Shown here in pieces: positions 1 through 11,437 of a stretch of 64,000 nucleotides of DNA; the first letter of the stretch is position 1; each line of letters begins with the position of its first letter. The DNA is from Larix kaempferi (taxonomy: Eukaryota; Streptophyta; Pinopsida; Pinales; Pinaceae). Made by a program: the position numbers and the translations under genes. The notes under the pieces were generated by a model that worked only from the letters and a program-made list of their open reading frames with translations, was not told the DNA's origin and made no database searches. The DNA is taken from assembly GCA_027924585.1 (NCBI GenBank), contig BSBM01000602.1, positions 5,517,501 through 5,581,500 on the forward strand. The letters are read 5' to 3'.

Positions 1-82
1 ATTTAGTAGAGTGTATGTCAAAAGAACAAATTGTATTTATGTCTAACAAACAAATTCTTGATGCTATTGGGGTTGCTCAGGA

Positions 83-1106
83 ATGTCTGCATTCATAAAA
101 ACTAAGAAATTGGATGCTTTGATTTTAAATATGCATATGGTGAAAGCATATGACAGAGTTGATTGGTTGCTTTTAAGGATGGTTCTTCTTCATATTGGAC
201 TTCCTTTGGAAGTTACCGATTGGATTATGTCTTGTATTGCTTATGCAAGGTTTGTTGTTCTTGTAAATGGATATCCTACTAATTTTTTCAAAATCTCAAG
301 GGGGCTTAAACATGCCTACCCATTGTCTCCATTACTTTTTCATTTGGTGATAGAAGGTATTAGTAGATTCATTGGGAAGGCCGGAAAGGAAAACAAACTG
401 ATTAGTGTTAAGGTTACTTCCATCCATTACATTACTCACTTATTGTTTGTGGATGATGTTCTTATATTTGGGAATGGGTCAGTTGAGGAATGGATAACCT
501 TTGGTGAAATTATTAAGCTATTTTCTAATTATACTAGGATGGAGGTAAGTTTAAATAAATTCCGCTTTCCTCAAAATGATGTCCAGGATACTGTTTTAGC
601 ACAGGTATTAAATCTCTTTCCTTATTAATATGGAATCTATTGAAATTGGGTTTAAGTACGTGGGCTATTATCTGAAACCAAACTGTTATACTCCAAAGAA
701 TTGGATGTGGTTACTAAGGAAGGTGGAACAAAGGATAAACTACTAGTGTTTTAAATGGCTTTCATTGGGCGGTAGACTAATATTAGTGAAGGCAGTTCTT
801 GAGAGTATTCATGTATATTGGATGTCTCTGGCAAAGATTCCCTTGTCTATTCTTCATAGTATAAGGGAAAAAATGATGCAAATTTTATGGTATGGGAATG
901 TGGATAAGGGGAAGTTGCATTTGGTGCATTGGGAAAAAATATGCTTGCCAAAAAATTTGGGAGGTTGGGGGATAAAAAAACTCTTATGCTTTAGTTTAGC
1001 ACTGAGTCTTAAGAGTATGTGGAGGGGACTTTTTGGTACAGGAATATGGAGTGATGTTTTAAGATCCAATTATTTAAGGAAATGTACAGTGGAAGAGTGG
1101 GTTTAA
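83..1106 (+). pseudogene. LINE reverse transcriptase, broken
   Basis: Two open stretches (83-628 and 765-1106) in slightly shifted frames encode most of a LINE RT. Visible landmarks are KAYDRVDW (the first catalytic aspartate region), GLKHAYPLSP where family members read about GLRQGDPLSP, FVDDVLIF as the FADD-type catalytic box with both aspartates kept, then GGRLILVKAVLESI and HWEKICLPKNLGGWGI from the thumb/connection. The loss of Q-G-D in the PLSP motif and the break at 628-765 show decay. The enzyme would copy its own RNA into DNA at a nicked target. Identification is by motif recognition and is secure at family level. Confidence 0.9.
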
Positions 1107-1572
1107 GACAAAAAAATCTATTTCTATGGCTTCTAATATATGGTATGGATTTACCAGGTCATATCCTTGGATGGGTACATGGCTTTCCTGGAAAATTGGT
1201 AATGGAGAAAAGTGATTTTGGGGATTGATCCCTTCATAAGGGGAGACAATTTCTATAGACTTTATCTTCTAATGATCACTTATTTATCTGAAATGGTTTT
1301 ACCAGGATTGCACATATAAAGAATCTTAATTTTGGTATGTCTTCTTCTTCATACCGGATATCTGCTATTGATTTAGGACTCACTGGAGAAATTGCCATTG
1401 AATGGACTATTTTTGTTGTAGGTCTAAATCATCTTGGTATTAGACTCAAGGATGAGGAAGATATATTGATCTGGTCGTGGAATAAAAAAATGGCTAGGTT
1501 AGTGCTAAGGATGCTTATGAAGCCATTTCTTCTTCCTCCATAGCAAAAGAGGATAAATGGTGGTACAAGAGG

Positions 1573-1791
1573 ATGTGGAGGTGGATATTTCCTTTAAAAC
1601 TAAAATGCTTCTTTTGGCTCTGTTTGGAGAACCGTATCATGAATTGGGATAATTTAAACAAAAGAGGAATAGTTGGACGAAATATTTGTGCCCTTTGTAA
1701 ATCTGGTGAAGAAACTATTAATCATCTATTTGTGGTCTGTTTCTTTAGTAAAGAAGTATGGACAAAGGTACTAGATGGTCTTCATATTTAA
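1573..1791 (+). pseudogene. LINE zinc-binding RT C-terminal domain (zf-RVT type)
   Basis: The translation contains PLKLKCFFWLCLENRI, then CALCKSGEETINHLFVVC, then EVW. The C-x2-C...H-x4-C arrangement is the zinc-binding domain found after RT in many plant LINEs. It lies in its own open stretch, cut off from the RT by stops, and continues the same element. Function in the family is presumed nucleic-acid binding; that is family knowledge, not seen here. Confidence 0.85.
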
Positions 1792-2033
1792 AGGAAATGG
1801 TCTCTTCCTTCCTTAGAAAGGAATTTGGCAGCACAGATTAAATATATTCCTCAGTACAAAATTCTACCTTGTTTTGTCATGTAGGGCATCTGGAAATCTA
1901 GAAATGCCTTGGTTTTTGAAAACATTATTCATATTTCCTCTGTGGTTGGCTTGAAAATTATGGTATTTTTAAGGAATTATACAGGGAATTTATGCCTAAA
2001 TTGCCTCGAATCCTTAAGGATTCTATTATTGTA

Positions 2034-2288
2034 GAAGGGATTCCTAGTGGTTATTTTGATGGTGACTTGAATGATGAATAGAGTGGTGGAGGCATGGCTA
2101 TAAAATTTTCTAAAGATAATTATTTTCTACTCTGGATGGGGTGTGGATTAGGCTCTAACTCAAGAGCTGAGTTATTAGCACTCTGGGGGCTATTGAAGTT
2201 TGCATTTGAAAAATGTATTATGTCCCTACATGTGTTTGGTGACTCAAGGGTGATCGTGGATTGGGTTGTTGGTCAAGCTTCTTTGTAG
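2034..2288 (+). pseudogene. LINE RNase H domain, broken
   Basis: After a stop at the start, the frame reads FDGD (first acidic residue), SRAELLALWGL (catalytic glutamate) and HVFGDSRVIVDWV (second aspartate). This D-E-D layout is that of the RNase H domain carried at the C-terminus of some plant LINEs. The domain is incomplete beyond the third acidic residue, where the frame breaks at 2288. It would degrade the RNA strand of the RNA/DNA hybrid during retrotransposition. Confidence 0.8.
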
Positions 2289-3459
2289 GTGGCTATATTG
2301 GATCAGTGGTGCTATAGAATCTGATAGCTTTTGGATTCATTCACCAGATTCTCCATTAATCATATTTTCAGGGAACTCAAATCATTGGATGATAGTCTAT
2401 AAAAAAGGGGCAGTTGGTTCGACTCAAGGTCTCTTATATTTTGAGTATCTTATATTTTGAAGAGTTCAAATATTTTACTTTGATCTCCTCAGGATCATAT
2501 TATATTTACTAGGAACTTGCTTGAGATATTTTTTGAATTGTCACTTATTTTGGTCTTGTGCTAGAACAATATATTTTTGAACAGCTGGTATGCCTTTTGG
2601 TTGTAGTATTGTGTCAGTAACCTAGGTATGGAGACATGGTAAAGAATGTTTTTGTTAGCTCTTAACTTGATGTCTTAAGAAATTAAGAACATAGATATGA
2701 TAAGATTGTAAATAATATTATAACTTCGATTCCCTTCGAATATCAAATTATAGATTTTTTCTTTTGAAAAAAAAAAACATGTGTCACCATCTTTATATAT
2801 ATATATATATATTATTCTTATTCTTATTACATTGTTTCCATATTTAAAATATTTTTTTTAAATGAGTACACATTATAAATTCATAAGTCATAAATATCTT
2901 TCTATTATTTTATTTTAAACTATAAAAATATTTGAATTAACTTATGGATTCAATTTCTATGATTTCTTAAAATTATTTTGATTCCATTTCTTTAAATCAT
3001 AAAAAGAAATTCAATAAAATTTCTAATAAATATTTTCATCATTCTATTCGCTCCTTCTGCCTTTATCATCTTATCGACATCGCCCAGATCAAATCTTCTT
3101 CCCTCCACTCCCACAATAATTCCTAATGGAATAGTGACTTCTATTCCCCCCTCCTTCAAATTAGTCCTTTTGATCATAGTAAACTCCATAAAGGTGGGAA
3201 TTTCCTATCCAATCAACAACCTATCCTTCTCATTTCCTTGGCCTCTTCTTCTATCTCTAATCAAAACCCCGATTCTTCATTTTCTCTATCATGACCTGCA
3301 CCCTCAAACTTTGACCAAATCCCATATCCTCTCCATATCGTGACCTTCGCTTGGCTATCCCCGATGTTATCCATCCCTGACCATGATGGGTGAATTCCCG
3401 ACCCTAAGAGGATAGCCTCCCTACTTAAACATATTGTAGCTACACATCATTTTCTCTAT

Positions 3460-3789
3460 GTGAACATTTCTATGCATCACACATTCCGTCCCATCTCCAC
3501 ATACTCCACACCCTCCTCTTCAACCTCATCAAACCATTCATCAAACAATCGCAATCTCCCTCCCTCTTCCTCCTCCAAACCTGAGTTTGATTTATCAGCT
3601 CACCCTCCATGTGATGACCCCCAACCCAACCTATCTATAAATTCAAGCCATAATATCAACACCCTATACATCAACATCCCTCTTGTCAATATTCCGCTTT
3701 CCCAATCTCCCATCTCCTATCCATATTTTTTCTCCTCCTCTTCTATCATTAATAGCTCTTCCTTTGAGTTGGACTCTCATTCTCTCTAA
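3460..3789 (+). pseudogene. Possible N-terminal segment of the Penelope-like ORF
   Basis: An open stretch of about 109 codons rich in serine, proline, asparagine and histidine lies upstream of the RT in the same orientation and shares its C-rich composition. N-terminal regions of Penelope-like elements are poorly conserved, so the assignment rests on position and composition only. It could equally be non-coding low-complexity sequence. Confidence 0.35.
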
Positions 3790-3969
3790 TTGCTTCAAAA
3801 AGGTATCAATTTCTCCATTGTTCCTCACCACACTCCCTTCAATTTTTTTTTCTCAATTGAGGCCATAACCCAGAACCTTCCCCTTCACAAATCCTAAGAA
3901 ACTAGATAGGACTACACCCCCATATTCACTAGGGGAATCTCCCCAAACCTAATCTCTCCAAATATCAAT

Positions 3970-4880
3970 TATATTCCCTCTGTCTTCTCAATGACAACCC
4001 TCACATTGTCATTCTTAAATATGACAAGGGTAACACCTCTGTAATTATGAACACCTTTGATTACAAAGCTAATTTAATTGATTATCCATCTTCATCTTCT
4101 TATAAACCTCTCTCATGAAATATGCTCGACAAAATATCTAACCTTGTTACCCAGGCTATCAAATCCTCCTCTTTCGATCCATCCACTAAAAAATGTATTC
4201 TCTCTCACAATACTCAATCCCCTAAAGTCTATGGACAACCTGAGATCCATAATAATATATCCCCCTTAAGCCTATTATTAGCGCCACATGAGCCCCCAAA
4301 TCCGCCTTAGCTGGATTCTTAACTGACAAACTCCTTCCTTTCACTGGCCAAACTTCCTCATACATAAAATATTCTACATATTTCATTCACAAAATTCTTG
4401 ACTTTCACCTTGAAGAAGAATACCTTTTGGTAAGCTTTGATGTGGTGTCCGTCTACACTAAAATACCTACCCTTGGGGCTCTTAATCGAATTGTCAATAT
4501 AGTGGATCCCGAAACCCTAAATCTCAGCAAAATTTTCGTAACCTCTACTTTCATCATTTTTAAAGGAAAATTCTATGAGAAAACTAAAGGCACTGCCATG
4601 GGCTCATCCCTCTCCCCAGTAGTTACTAATTATATATTTATGGAAAACTTTGATTCTATAACTCTTAACAACTTCCATATAAAACCCAAATGTTGGTTCT
4701 GATTCATTGATGATACCTTTGTCGCTTGGCCTCTTGGTCTATCTACCCTTGGTTCCTTTCAAAATCATTTAAATAACATTTCTCCTCATATTCAATTCAT
4801 TACTATGTAAATTCATCAAGATGTCCTCATTACCCATCAACCTAATGGATCCCTATCTCACAAATTTTATATTAAGAAAA
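3970..4880 (+). pseudogene. Penelope-like reverse transcriptase, broken
   Basis: Landmarks appear in order: PHIVILKYDKGNTSVIM followed by a DY (about 4000-4060), the first motif of Penelope RTs; PKVYGQPEIHNN (about 4223-4260), matching family PK.YGLPKIHK; SFDVVSVYTKIP (about 4433-4470), the first catalytic aspartate motif; GKFYEKTKGTAMGSSLSPVV (about 4565-4625), the family Y.Q..G.AMGSPLSP; and FIDDTFV (about 4701-4721), the catalytic DD box. The frame is interrupted by stops, for example just before FIDD, and by a shift near 4300. Downstream, KTRTDRYLHA followed by HHPTKTYVV matches the connection between RT and endonuclease in this family. The enzyme would prime reverse transcription at nicked targets. 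Confidence 0.88.
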
Positions 4881-4936
4881 CCCGCACTGATAGATACCTT
4901 CATGCCTAATTCCATCACCACCCTACTAAAACATAT

Positions 4937-5218
4937 GTGGTTCTAAAGACCCTCATATCTATATCTATTCACATATCTAACCTCCATCATCTCCAAATTG
5001 TAAGAACCCACATCACTAAATCCCTCCTAGCCAATGGCTATTCCATAATCCAGATTAACACATATTTTTATTATGTTCTCCATCCCAAACTCAAGCCATC
5101 CATCCCCAATAACCCTCCCATATCTCTAAATTCCCTCCCTTACATTCACATAATCATAGATCACATCACCAAAATCTTAGCAAAAAACGAAAATCAAAAC
5201 TCTATTCAAGTCTCTTAG
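4937..5218 (+). pseudogene. Penelope-like RT-endonuclease linker
   Basis: This open stretch (VLKTLISISIHISN...HLQIVRTHITKSLLANGYS) corresponds to the helical linker in Penelope-like proteins that follows the HHP motif, where relatives read about VIKTL..RA.....EL.HL..AL..NGY. It bridges the RT and the GIY-YIG domain. A single stop separates it from the endonuclease. Role inferred from position and family pattern. Confidence 0.7.
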
Positions 5219-5276
5219 AACTCTCAAATAGTTATTTAGAAGTGTCAAATACAAGTCTGACCCTCTTCAAACCCAA

Positions 5277-5582
5277 GGTGTGTATAAACTCGCTTGCTTC
5301 TATGGAAAATCCTACATCAATAAAACAAGCAAGGCTATATAAACCTGCCTTAAAGAACATATAGTTGATGTTTTTCATAACCATCTCTCCAAATCTACCA
5401 TTGATGAACGTTGCCACAACACCAAGCACCTTATTTACTTCAATCAAACCAAAATCCCAGCACCAACCCTGCATCACTCGACTCACCTCATTCATGAAAT
5501 CCTCGAAATTGAATAAAATCCCAACAATTTTTATCTGAATGATGGATACAAACCAAGCCAATATTGGAAACATATCATCCAT
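5277..5582 (+). pseudogene. GIY-YIG endonuclease of the Penelope-like element
   Basis: The translation reads GVYKLACFYGKSYINKTSKAI, a stop, then CLKEHIVD, KSTIDERCHNTKHLIYF, HLIHEILEIE, a stop and NPNNFYLNDGYKPSQYW. These match the Penelope endonuclease in order: the GIY motif (here GVY), YIG (here YIN), the R.KEH helix with the catalytic arginine replaced by cysteine, the H-I-F strand, the EA.EI segment carrying the catalytic glutamate, and the final N.DDG...S..W signature. Missing key residues and two in-frame stops show it is inactive. It would nick target DNA to start insertion. Confidence 0.85.
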
Positions 5583-5640
5583 TGTTTTTACTCCTCGTAT
5601 TCTACTTAACCTTAATCATGTATTTCATCACTCCCTACTT

Positions 5641-6465
5641 CCCCTCTCAATCTTAGTTCCTCTTAACTTCAATCTCATTATTTCTCACATCATTACCCTC
5701 ATCTAGTCTCCTTAACTTGTCCTTTGATAAACCAACCTCCATTGTTATCTCTTTTAACCCCCAATTATCATTATTGTTATTTATATTAATTTACCTTACT
5801 AGTATCACATCTCTCTTGTCATCATCTTGTAACCATTTTAGTTCTTTATTATGATTTTTTTACTCCACCCTCCAATTATCTTCTTTTTTTTTCTTTTTTT
5901 TATTAACTCGTTTTAAACTCTTTTAACATCTTTAATCCAATATTTTCTTTCAGCTAATCTTTAACGGTGACATTTTATCTTTGTATTTAGCTTACCAAGA
6001 TCCCCATTCTTTCCATTTCACATTTAGCTTTCAATAGACCTTAATGATGGGTGGAATGTCAACTTGAAATGTCGATAAGTCTACACAATTGAATCCAAAA
6101 TTTAATACCATAGTGTTGTTTTTTGTCAATAAGAAAGGAGTCCTTCTATTATCAATAAACCAAGGAGATTACACAAAAAAGAAAACAGAAAACATCTACA
6201 GCCTGCCTCTGGAGGAGGAGATCAAGTTGAAGAAGAGGGTCTAATATACCTTATATACAATACAAAATTCCTGCTGACCTTTGAGTACCAGTTAACCAGA
6301 TACATTCTACATTGTATGCTTAAAGCCAAATTCCTACTAGAACTAATAGCTACTATATTGTCTTTTGGAATGGATTGAAAAGCAATTTATAACTATTAAA
6401 CAAAAAACATGAGACAACCACCATGTCGGGGACCTACTATTTGAACAGAGGTTCTTCTTCGTCAT
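5641..6465 (+). other. Non-coding stretch, no feature recognised
   Basis: Between the Penelope-like element and the next decayed coding region the sequence is AT-rich with T-runs (5880-5910). I see no gene or repeat. Part of 5641-6000 may be the untranslated 3' end of the Penelope-like element, since the C-rich bias fades only gradually. Confidence 0.5.
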
Positions 6466-7330
6466 CTATAACCGTAGAACTTCAGGAGAGTTCCTTGGAA
6501 GAGAGGTCAAGTTCCAAGCCTTCAGGTCCATATGCTTTGCTAAAATACACATTTTGATTGCCATAATTTTGTTGATGGTCCTCTGGTTGTTGAGAGAATC
6601 CAACCTTTGTTTCAGCTGCTTTATTTCCTCATCTATGTCCATTAGAATATCTTTTCGGAGCCTTTTGGTGACCCAGTGCAGAAAGAGCAACCTCTCATAC
6701 AAATTCTCTTCTTCGTGTTGCCTGGATTAGGAATCCATTCATATGTTGCATAGTAAGTAGCACCAACTCGGAAGACCTCACTACCCAACTCCTCATCCTC
6801 CAAGTCCATATTTTGAGCGTTTGTGTCGTCTATCTACTTACTTGGAGAAATGCGCAAGATGAACTCCACCCCTAGATGGCGTCCCAAGGAGTTCAAGTTG
6901 GAATTGAGAATACCTGAGTCGGCCTCCAATTTTTTCAGAATTTTCAGTTCCTCTTCCAACTGGCTCTTCTCAGTGCAATGGTCCACCAGAACCTGCCCCA
7001 ACAAGACCTTCCCCATCTAGAAGGTGACCAAAGAGCATTCATACAGGGCTTGTATCGCCCAAGAATAGCCATGATCCGGATTCAAGTTCGCCAGGGCTTG
7101 CATTTCATCCACTTCATGTAGAACCTCAGTATCATTCCAAATCTTCCTCTCAGCATGTTCAATTTATCGCTTACAGATGAGGGGAATAGTGTCCCTGTAG
7201 TGGATGGTTGTCACTGCAACCAGGAGATGCTCCTTTGTTATCTTCTAAATCAATGTCTTAATAATTTGGAGGTCGAGACTGCGAATGTATAGGAGCATAG
7301 AACTGCTTTCTGCCCATTTGTTAAAAAATG
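6466..7330 (-). pseudogene. Decayed coding sequence of unknown function, coiled-coil-like
   Basis: Read on the minus strand, the region stays mostly open over about 860 bp with only a few stops and one frame change. Recognisable pieces are WNDTEVLHEVDEMQALANLN, GYSWAIQALYECSLV, then EKSQLEEELKILKKLEAD (heptad-like), then a segment with YATYEWIPNPG, and finally DIDEEIKQLKQRLDSLNNQR (6466-6702), also coiled-coil-like. I do not recognise the family and saw no catalytic motif. It may be a broken host gene or the non-pol part of a retroelement. Evidence for coding is the low stop density and heptad pattern only. Confidence 0.4.
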
Positions 7331-7730
7331 CATCTTTTTAATTATTGGGCAGTGGAAATGCTATTATTAGACAGGTGAATCTCATTATAATCATGCAAGT
7401 ATTTTATTAATATAATATTGTGTTATTATGTGTATCTCCAATCCTATCTTGGGTTTTGGTATTTAGTGATCTAGCTTATTTTTAATAATAGATATATGAT
7501 ACCTGTTTTTTTTTTTTTTTATCTTAGTGGGATCATTCTTAAGCTTTTCCTCAAAAGGAATGCTTTAGAAATTAAATTTCACTCATGGTAATCCTAACTA
7601 CTATGAGTAAACCAAAAAATGTTGGCCATGTTATTTTGAGGTGCCCATTAAACAATGTTTAAGCTTGGATATAAATTTCTTTTACATATAAATTCACATC
7701 ACAACTCTAATGGCATATGATTTTACTAGG
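7331..7730 (+). other. Non-coding stretch before the gypsy 5' LTR
   Basis: AT-rich sequence with a T-run at about 7507-7520. No gene or repeat recognised. Confidence 0.5.
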
Positions 7731-8598
7731 TGATGCAAGAGCATCTAGATGAATGTCAATTTGTGGCAACGTAGAGGATGGTTGATGTAGTGAGTGCATT
7801 AAATGAGATATAGGGGTAAAAGTGCAAGGATAATGGTGGCACATAGAAGAAGCAACAAGCAAAAATATTGTGTGAGTGTGTAGAAAGATGATTAATTGTG
7901 TGGGTGGGAGAAGATGCGAAGCCATGGGTGAGAAGCTAAAGGTTGTGGAGCGTATAAATAAGTCAAGTCAAGAATAAGAAGATTGAATTGTAAATCATTG
8001 TAAGGAGGTAATTAAGATTGTTGGAAGCCAAAGAACCATGGGAATGGAGGCTAAAGTAGTGTGGCATGAAGGTGATCAAGTGGTCTTGAGGAGAAAATCA
8101 ACTCTAAGTTAGAATAGACCATTCCTTATAAAGTGAGAGTTTACCATAAAATACAAAGAAGAGGTTGCAAACCAAAAATTGGGCAGTCATTGATAAAATA
8201 AGAGGATTGCAACCTAAGTGATCGGTTGTAAGAGAAGGAAGAGTACAAAGGAGAGAGAGTATTTTTGGAAGTAGTAGATCTTATAGCCAACAAGAAGAAT
8301 CCAAGATTTTAGAGTGTGTATAAGAGAAGCATGCATGGGGTGTTTGGACTACAAAGGGAAGTGAAGTTTAGAAAGTTCCTAGCATACTATAAATCCCGAG
8401 TTAATTAAGAGCACATGTCTAGTAATATTGTATTCCTTTAATGACAATAAATAGACACTTTTGAGCATATGTTGTATATATGTATTATGTTTCTTGTGAG
8501 ATGGATGTTTCAATTATTTCCTTTTGGTACAAGGAACGTATGTAATGAGAACCTAGGCACACAAGGCTTGAGTGTGTATATTGTTGTTGCATTATTTC
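7731..8598 (+). repeat. 5' LTR of the gypsy element (approximate ends)
   Basis: It shares interrupted but collinear similarity with 11438-12319, including the segments around AGAACCATGGGAATGGAGGC / AGAGTCATGATGGGAGATAA, CTAAGTTAGAA, and TTTTGAGCAT.TGTTGT. It starts with TGATG and ends just before the putative primer site. Confidence 0.65.
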
Positions 8599-8719
8599 TG
8601 GTATTAGATTCGAAGTTGAACATCGAGTGATATTTAGGGTATTGAAGTTTTAGTGATTAGATTTTTTGATATCAAAGATTATTAAAAGGAAATTTATGGA
8701 ATTACTAGGTGAGGATTGA

Positions 8720-9425
8720 AACCATGGAAGGAACAAGGGATATCATAGTTCTAGAACAAGAGTTGCAAGAATAGAGAAGGAAAATTGAAGAATTCTAATA
8801 AAAAATGGCTAAGTGGAGAACTTGAAGCCATCATTTCAAAACTAGAGAATGAAGATGAATAAGATGCATGACAAGAAGTAGATGTTGATGCCCAATTAAT
8901 TATATTTTTGACAAGTGAGGGGGAGTCAAGGTCAAAGTTTCACACTGTGATGGAGCTCTAAAAGTAGAAGCAATGGTGGATCAACTTCTCAAAATGGAGA
9001 CTTTTTTTAATTATGAGAAGATACAAGACCTAAGCAAGGTGAAGTTTGCAATGAATAGATTGATAGGCCATGTTTCCATATGGTGGGATTTTATGCAATG
9101 CAGGTAAGTTTGTTAAAGTAAGAAGAGAATAAGCACTTGGAGTAAGATGGTGTCTTAGTTGAGAGATAATTGTTTTCTAGTGGATAAACAAGTGTTTTTT
9201 AGACATATGCAGAGCTTGCGACAAAGAGACCAAAGTGTATAGGAGGAGTATATAAAGGAATTTAATATGATTTACATATACATAGATAGTGATGAGGACG
9301 AAAACCAAAGAGTCTCTAAGCATGTGAATAGGAATACATTTTCAATCAATGACAATATGATCTTTGCACAACAAAATTACAATTGAAGAATCTTATCAGT
9401 GAGATTTGAAACCATAGGAAAGGAA
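8720..9425 (+). pseudogene. Gypsy gag (capsid) remnant
   Basis: Pieces of a gypsy gag can be read across frames: MEGTRDIIVLEQELQE near the start (ATG at about 8723), then KVEAMVDQLLKMETFFNYEKI followed by KVKFAMNRLIGHVSIWWDFMQ (about 8955-9100), then FFRHMQSLRQRDQSV and EEYIKEFN (about 9195-9265). These correspond to the retrotrans_gag pattern W...ME..F...........A...L.G.A..WW and to R.Q.M.S..EY..EF. It is broken by stops and frameshifts. The intact protein would form the particle that packages the element RNA. Confidence 0.75.
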
Positions 9426-9629
9426 AGTGTGCAATCATAGCAAAAGGAATGTCGGTAGAGGAAGAGGTGGTCAAGGTAGTAGAAGTATAGATTTATCACA
9501 TTGCATAAAGGAGGCATGCAAAGAGAAGGAAGTTAAGTGATATAAAGGTAGTGCATCAAGCAAAGGTGCAAGCGAGGCTTGAGGTGGATAACAAAGTTGA
9601 AGGAAAAAAATTGATCGCTACAAAAGGAA

Positions 9630-10330
9630 GATGCAATGCCACATATGTGAAAATAAAGGCCATGGATCCTTTGATTTCCCACAAAGATATGGTACATAAG
9701 ATAATGAAGCCATAACTCAATTAGTCCAAAGAGGGATATTAGGAGATAATACAATAGTCATGACAACTACAAAAAAAGGATAAGACTTGATTATGTTTAG
9801 AGGAAAGAGTGTGCCAATGCAGTGGAAAACATTGAAGGAACGCATGTGGTTGAGGTGAAATATATTCATAATCAAGTGTAAATATTAATATAAGTGTTCT
9901 AAATTTGTTATTGATTCTAGTAGTACAAAAAACATGGTGGTAGTTGAAATGGTAAAGAAACTAGGATTTGTGCAACATAAGTATCACCGGCCATATAAAT
10001 TATTATGCTTTCAAGGAGGTTATGAAGTGATTGTAACTAATCAATGCAAAGTATATTTTAAAATTGGTGGGTAAAGAGATAAAAATTTATGTGATGTGAT
10101 CCCTATGGATGCATGTCACTAGTTGTTTCATAGACCATAGTAGTTTGATTGATGCATGATGGGATGAAGAATACATATATCATCAAGGATGGAAGAGAAT
10201 AAGGTTGATAAAATATTGATCAAGAGGAAAATAATGTTCAATACAATGAAGAATGAGTTAGTTGCAATTGATCGATCTAGAATAACTATGCACAAGACAA
10301 TTATTTCATGCAAATTATGTGGTATTGTAG
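9630..10330 (+). pseudogene. Gypsy zinc knuckle and aspartic protease remnant
   Basis: At about 9632 the frame reads CHICENKGHGSFDFP, a CCHC knuckle whose last cysteine is replaced by phenylalanine. At about 9897 it reads KFVIDSSSTKNMVVVEMVKKLGF, then HRPYKLLCFQGGYEVIVTNQCKVYFKIGG and DVIPMDACH. These match the gypsy protease CxxxIDSGST.N.vs..mv.klgl...HP.PY...W and CDV.PMD.CH. The active-site D is kept but G of DSG is S. After this the sequence runs into RHISSRMEEN-like text without RT motifs. Confidence 0.78.
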
Positions 10331-10449
10331 AAATCCAATGGAGAAGAGCATAAGGAAGAAATGGATTATTTCTCCAATGATTTTATATGTTGAAGGGTAT
10401 AGCATTGTGTATTATTGAATTTTCATTGTGTTAGAGCTTAATAAAAAAA

Positions 10450-11170
10450 ATGCATGATGGGGGATTAGAAAAACACTTTAGTAAAGTAAAACCCAAATAT
10501 TTCTTGAAGAAAGATATGATTGGCCTAACTTGACGATGAAAGTTGGAAGATATGTTTAGAAATTCCAAATTTATATGTGTTTAAGGGAGTGAGTAACAAA
10601 ACAATTTTGTATACCTCATTCATATACCCAAGGTACCATGGGAAGAAATCTCGATGGATTTTCCCCTAAGATTTACTGCCATACAAAGAGGACATGGCTC
10701 AATGTTTGTCGTGATTAATCAATTTTACAAGATCGTGCATTAATTTCCTTGTAGAAATACAAATTACGTAACTTATTGAGCAATGATATGTCTCGAGCAA
10801 ATTGTGAGAATACATGGATCGTCGAAGACTTGTACCTATACAAAAGACACAAGATTTCTTATCTATTTCTGGAGGACGTTATGGAAGAGTATGGGAACAA
10901 GTTTTTGATATAGTTTAGCAATACCATTTGCATACATATGGATAAATTGAATTTATGAATAGGAGGTTCTTAAAAAAAATTAAATGTCATCCAGGAAGTA
11001 GGCCAAAATATTGTGATAAATTCTTGGCACAAGTTGAGTTTTCTTTTAATAGTACAATGAGTAGGTCAACATGATTATCACGTTTCAAAATTGTAGATAG
11101 ATGTAGTTGTTCTTGATGTATACAAAGAAACAATGAAGTAGAAATATTTGTTGAACAAATGAGGAAGGCG
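10450..11170 (+). pseudogene. Gypsy integrase remnant
   Basis: The core reads IPKVPWEEISMDFPLRF followed by AIQRGHGSMFVVINQFYKIVH (about 10625-10745), matching the gypsy integrase P..PW..iSMDF..GLP....G.dsifVVVDrFsKmaHf, with the first catalytic aspartate present. Farther on, KDTRFLIYFWRTLWKSMGT (about 10840-10900) matches SDRDtrF.s.FWr.lw...gT with the second catalytic aspartate position lost. In a shifted frame, IEFMNRRF (about 10945) keeps the third acidic residue. Stops and frameshifts throughout. It would insert the cDNA into the genome. Confidence 0.8.
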
Positions 11171-11437
11171 CATGCACAAGTTTAAGAGAATTTGAGAGAG
11201 AGTCACACAAGACAGAAATAAGGGCACAAAAACATGGGGAGGAGATTTAAAATATTCTAAGAAGTTGAACTCATTATGGTGCATTTGATCAAGGATTGTT
11301 ATCATAAGGGAGTAAGTGGAGAGTAAGTGGATTCCATAATAAAAGTATTCAATCCTTTCATAAAGGAAAGGTTGTGATGGAGAAATAAAATGATGGTGTC
11401 CACACAAAGGAACAAAATTCTTCTAGTAATGGGAGTT

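Larger units (their letters stand above)
1..2778 (+). mobile_element. LINE (plant L1-type, with RNase H), decayed; 5' end outside window
   Basis: A non-LTR retrotransposon read on the plus strand, entering the window inside its reverse transcriptase. Domains run in the expected order: RT fingers/palm, RT thumb region, a CxxC-H-C zinc-binding domain typical of plant LINE reverse transcriptases, then an RNase H domain. The body ends in an A-run at about 2768-2778, which I take as the 3' tail. Many stops and frameshifts separate the domains, so it is a dead copy. It belongs to the same family as the minus-strand LINE at 13-15.5 kb, because the segment around LPLEVT.WIM.CI..AR is shared. No 5' end or target duplication can be checked. 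Confidence 0.9.
3130..5640 (+). mobile_element. Penelope-like retroelement (conifer 'Dryad'-type), decayed
   Basis: The plus strand carries, in order, a Penelope-type reverse transcriptase and a C-terminal GIY-YIG endonuclease. This order is the canonical one for Penelope-like elements, unlike the permuted Chlamys-type elements of green algae in which the endonuclease is N-terminal. The base composition is unusually C-rich on the plus strand compared with both flanks. Outer ends are not defined: a serine-rich open stretch at 3460-3789 may be the N-terminal part, and no terminal repeats were found. Several stops and frameshifts make it inactive. Conifers are the land plants in which such elements were reported, attributed to ancient transfer from arthropods. 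Confidence 0.85.
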
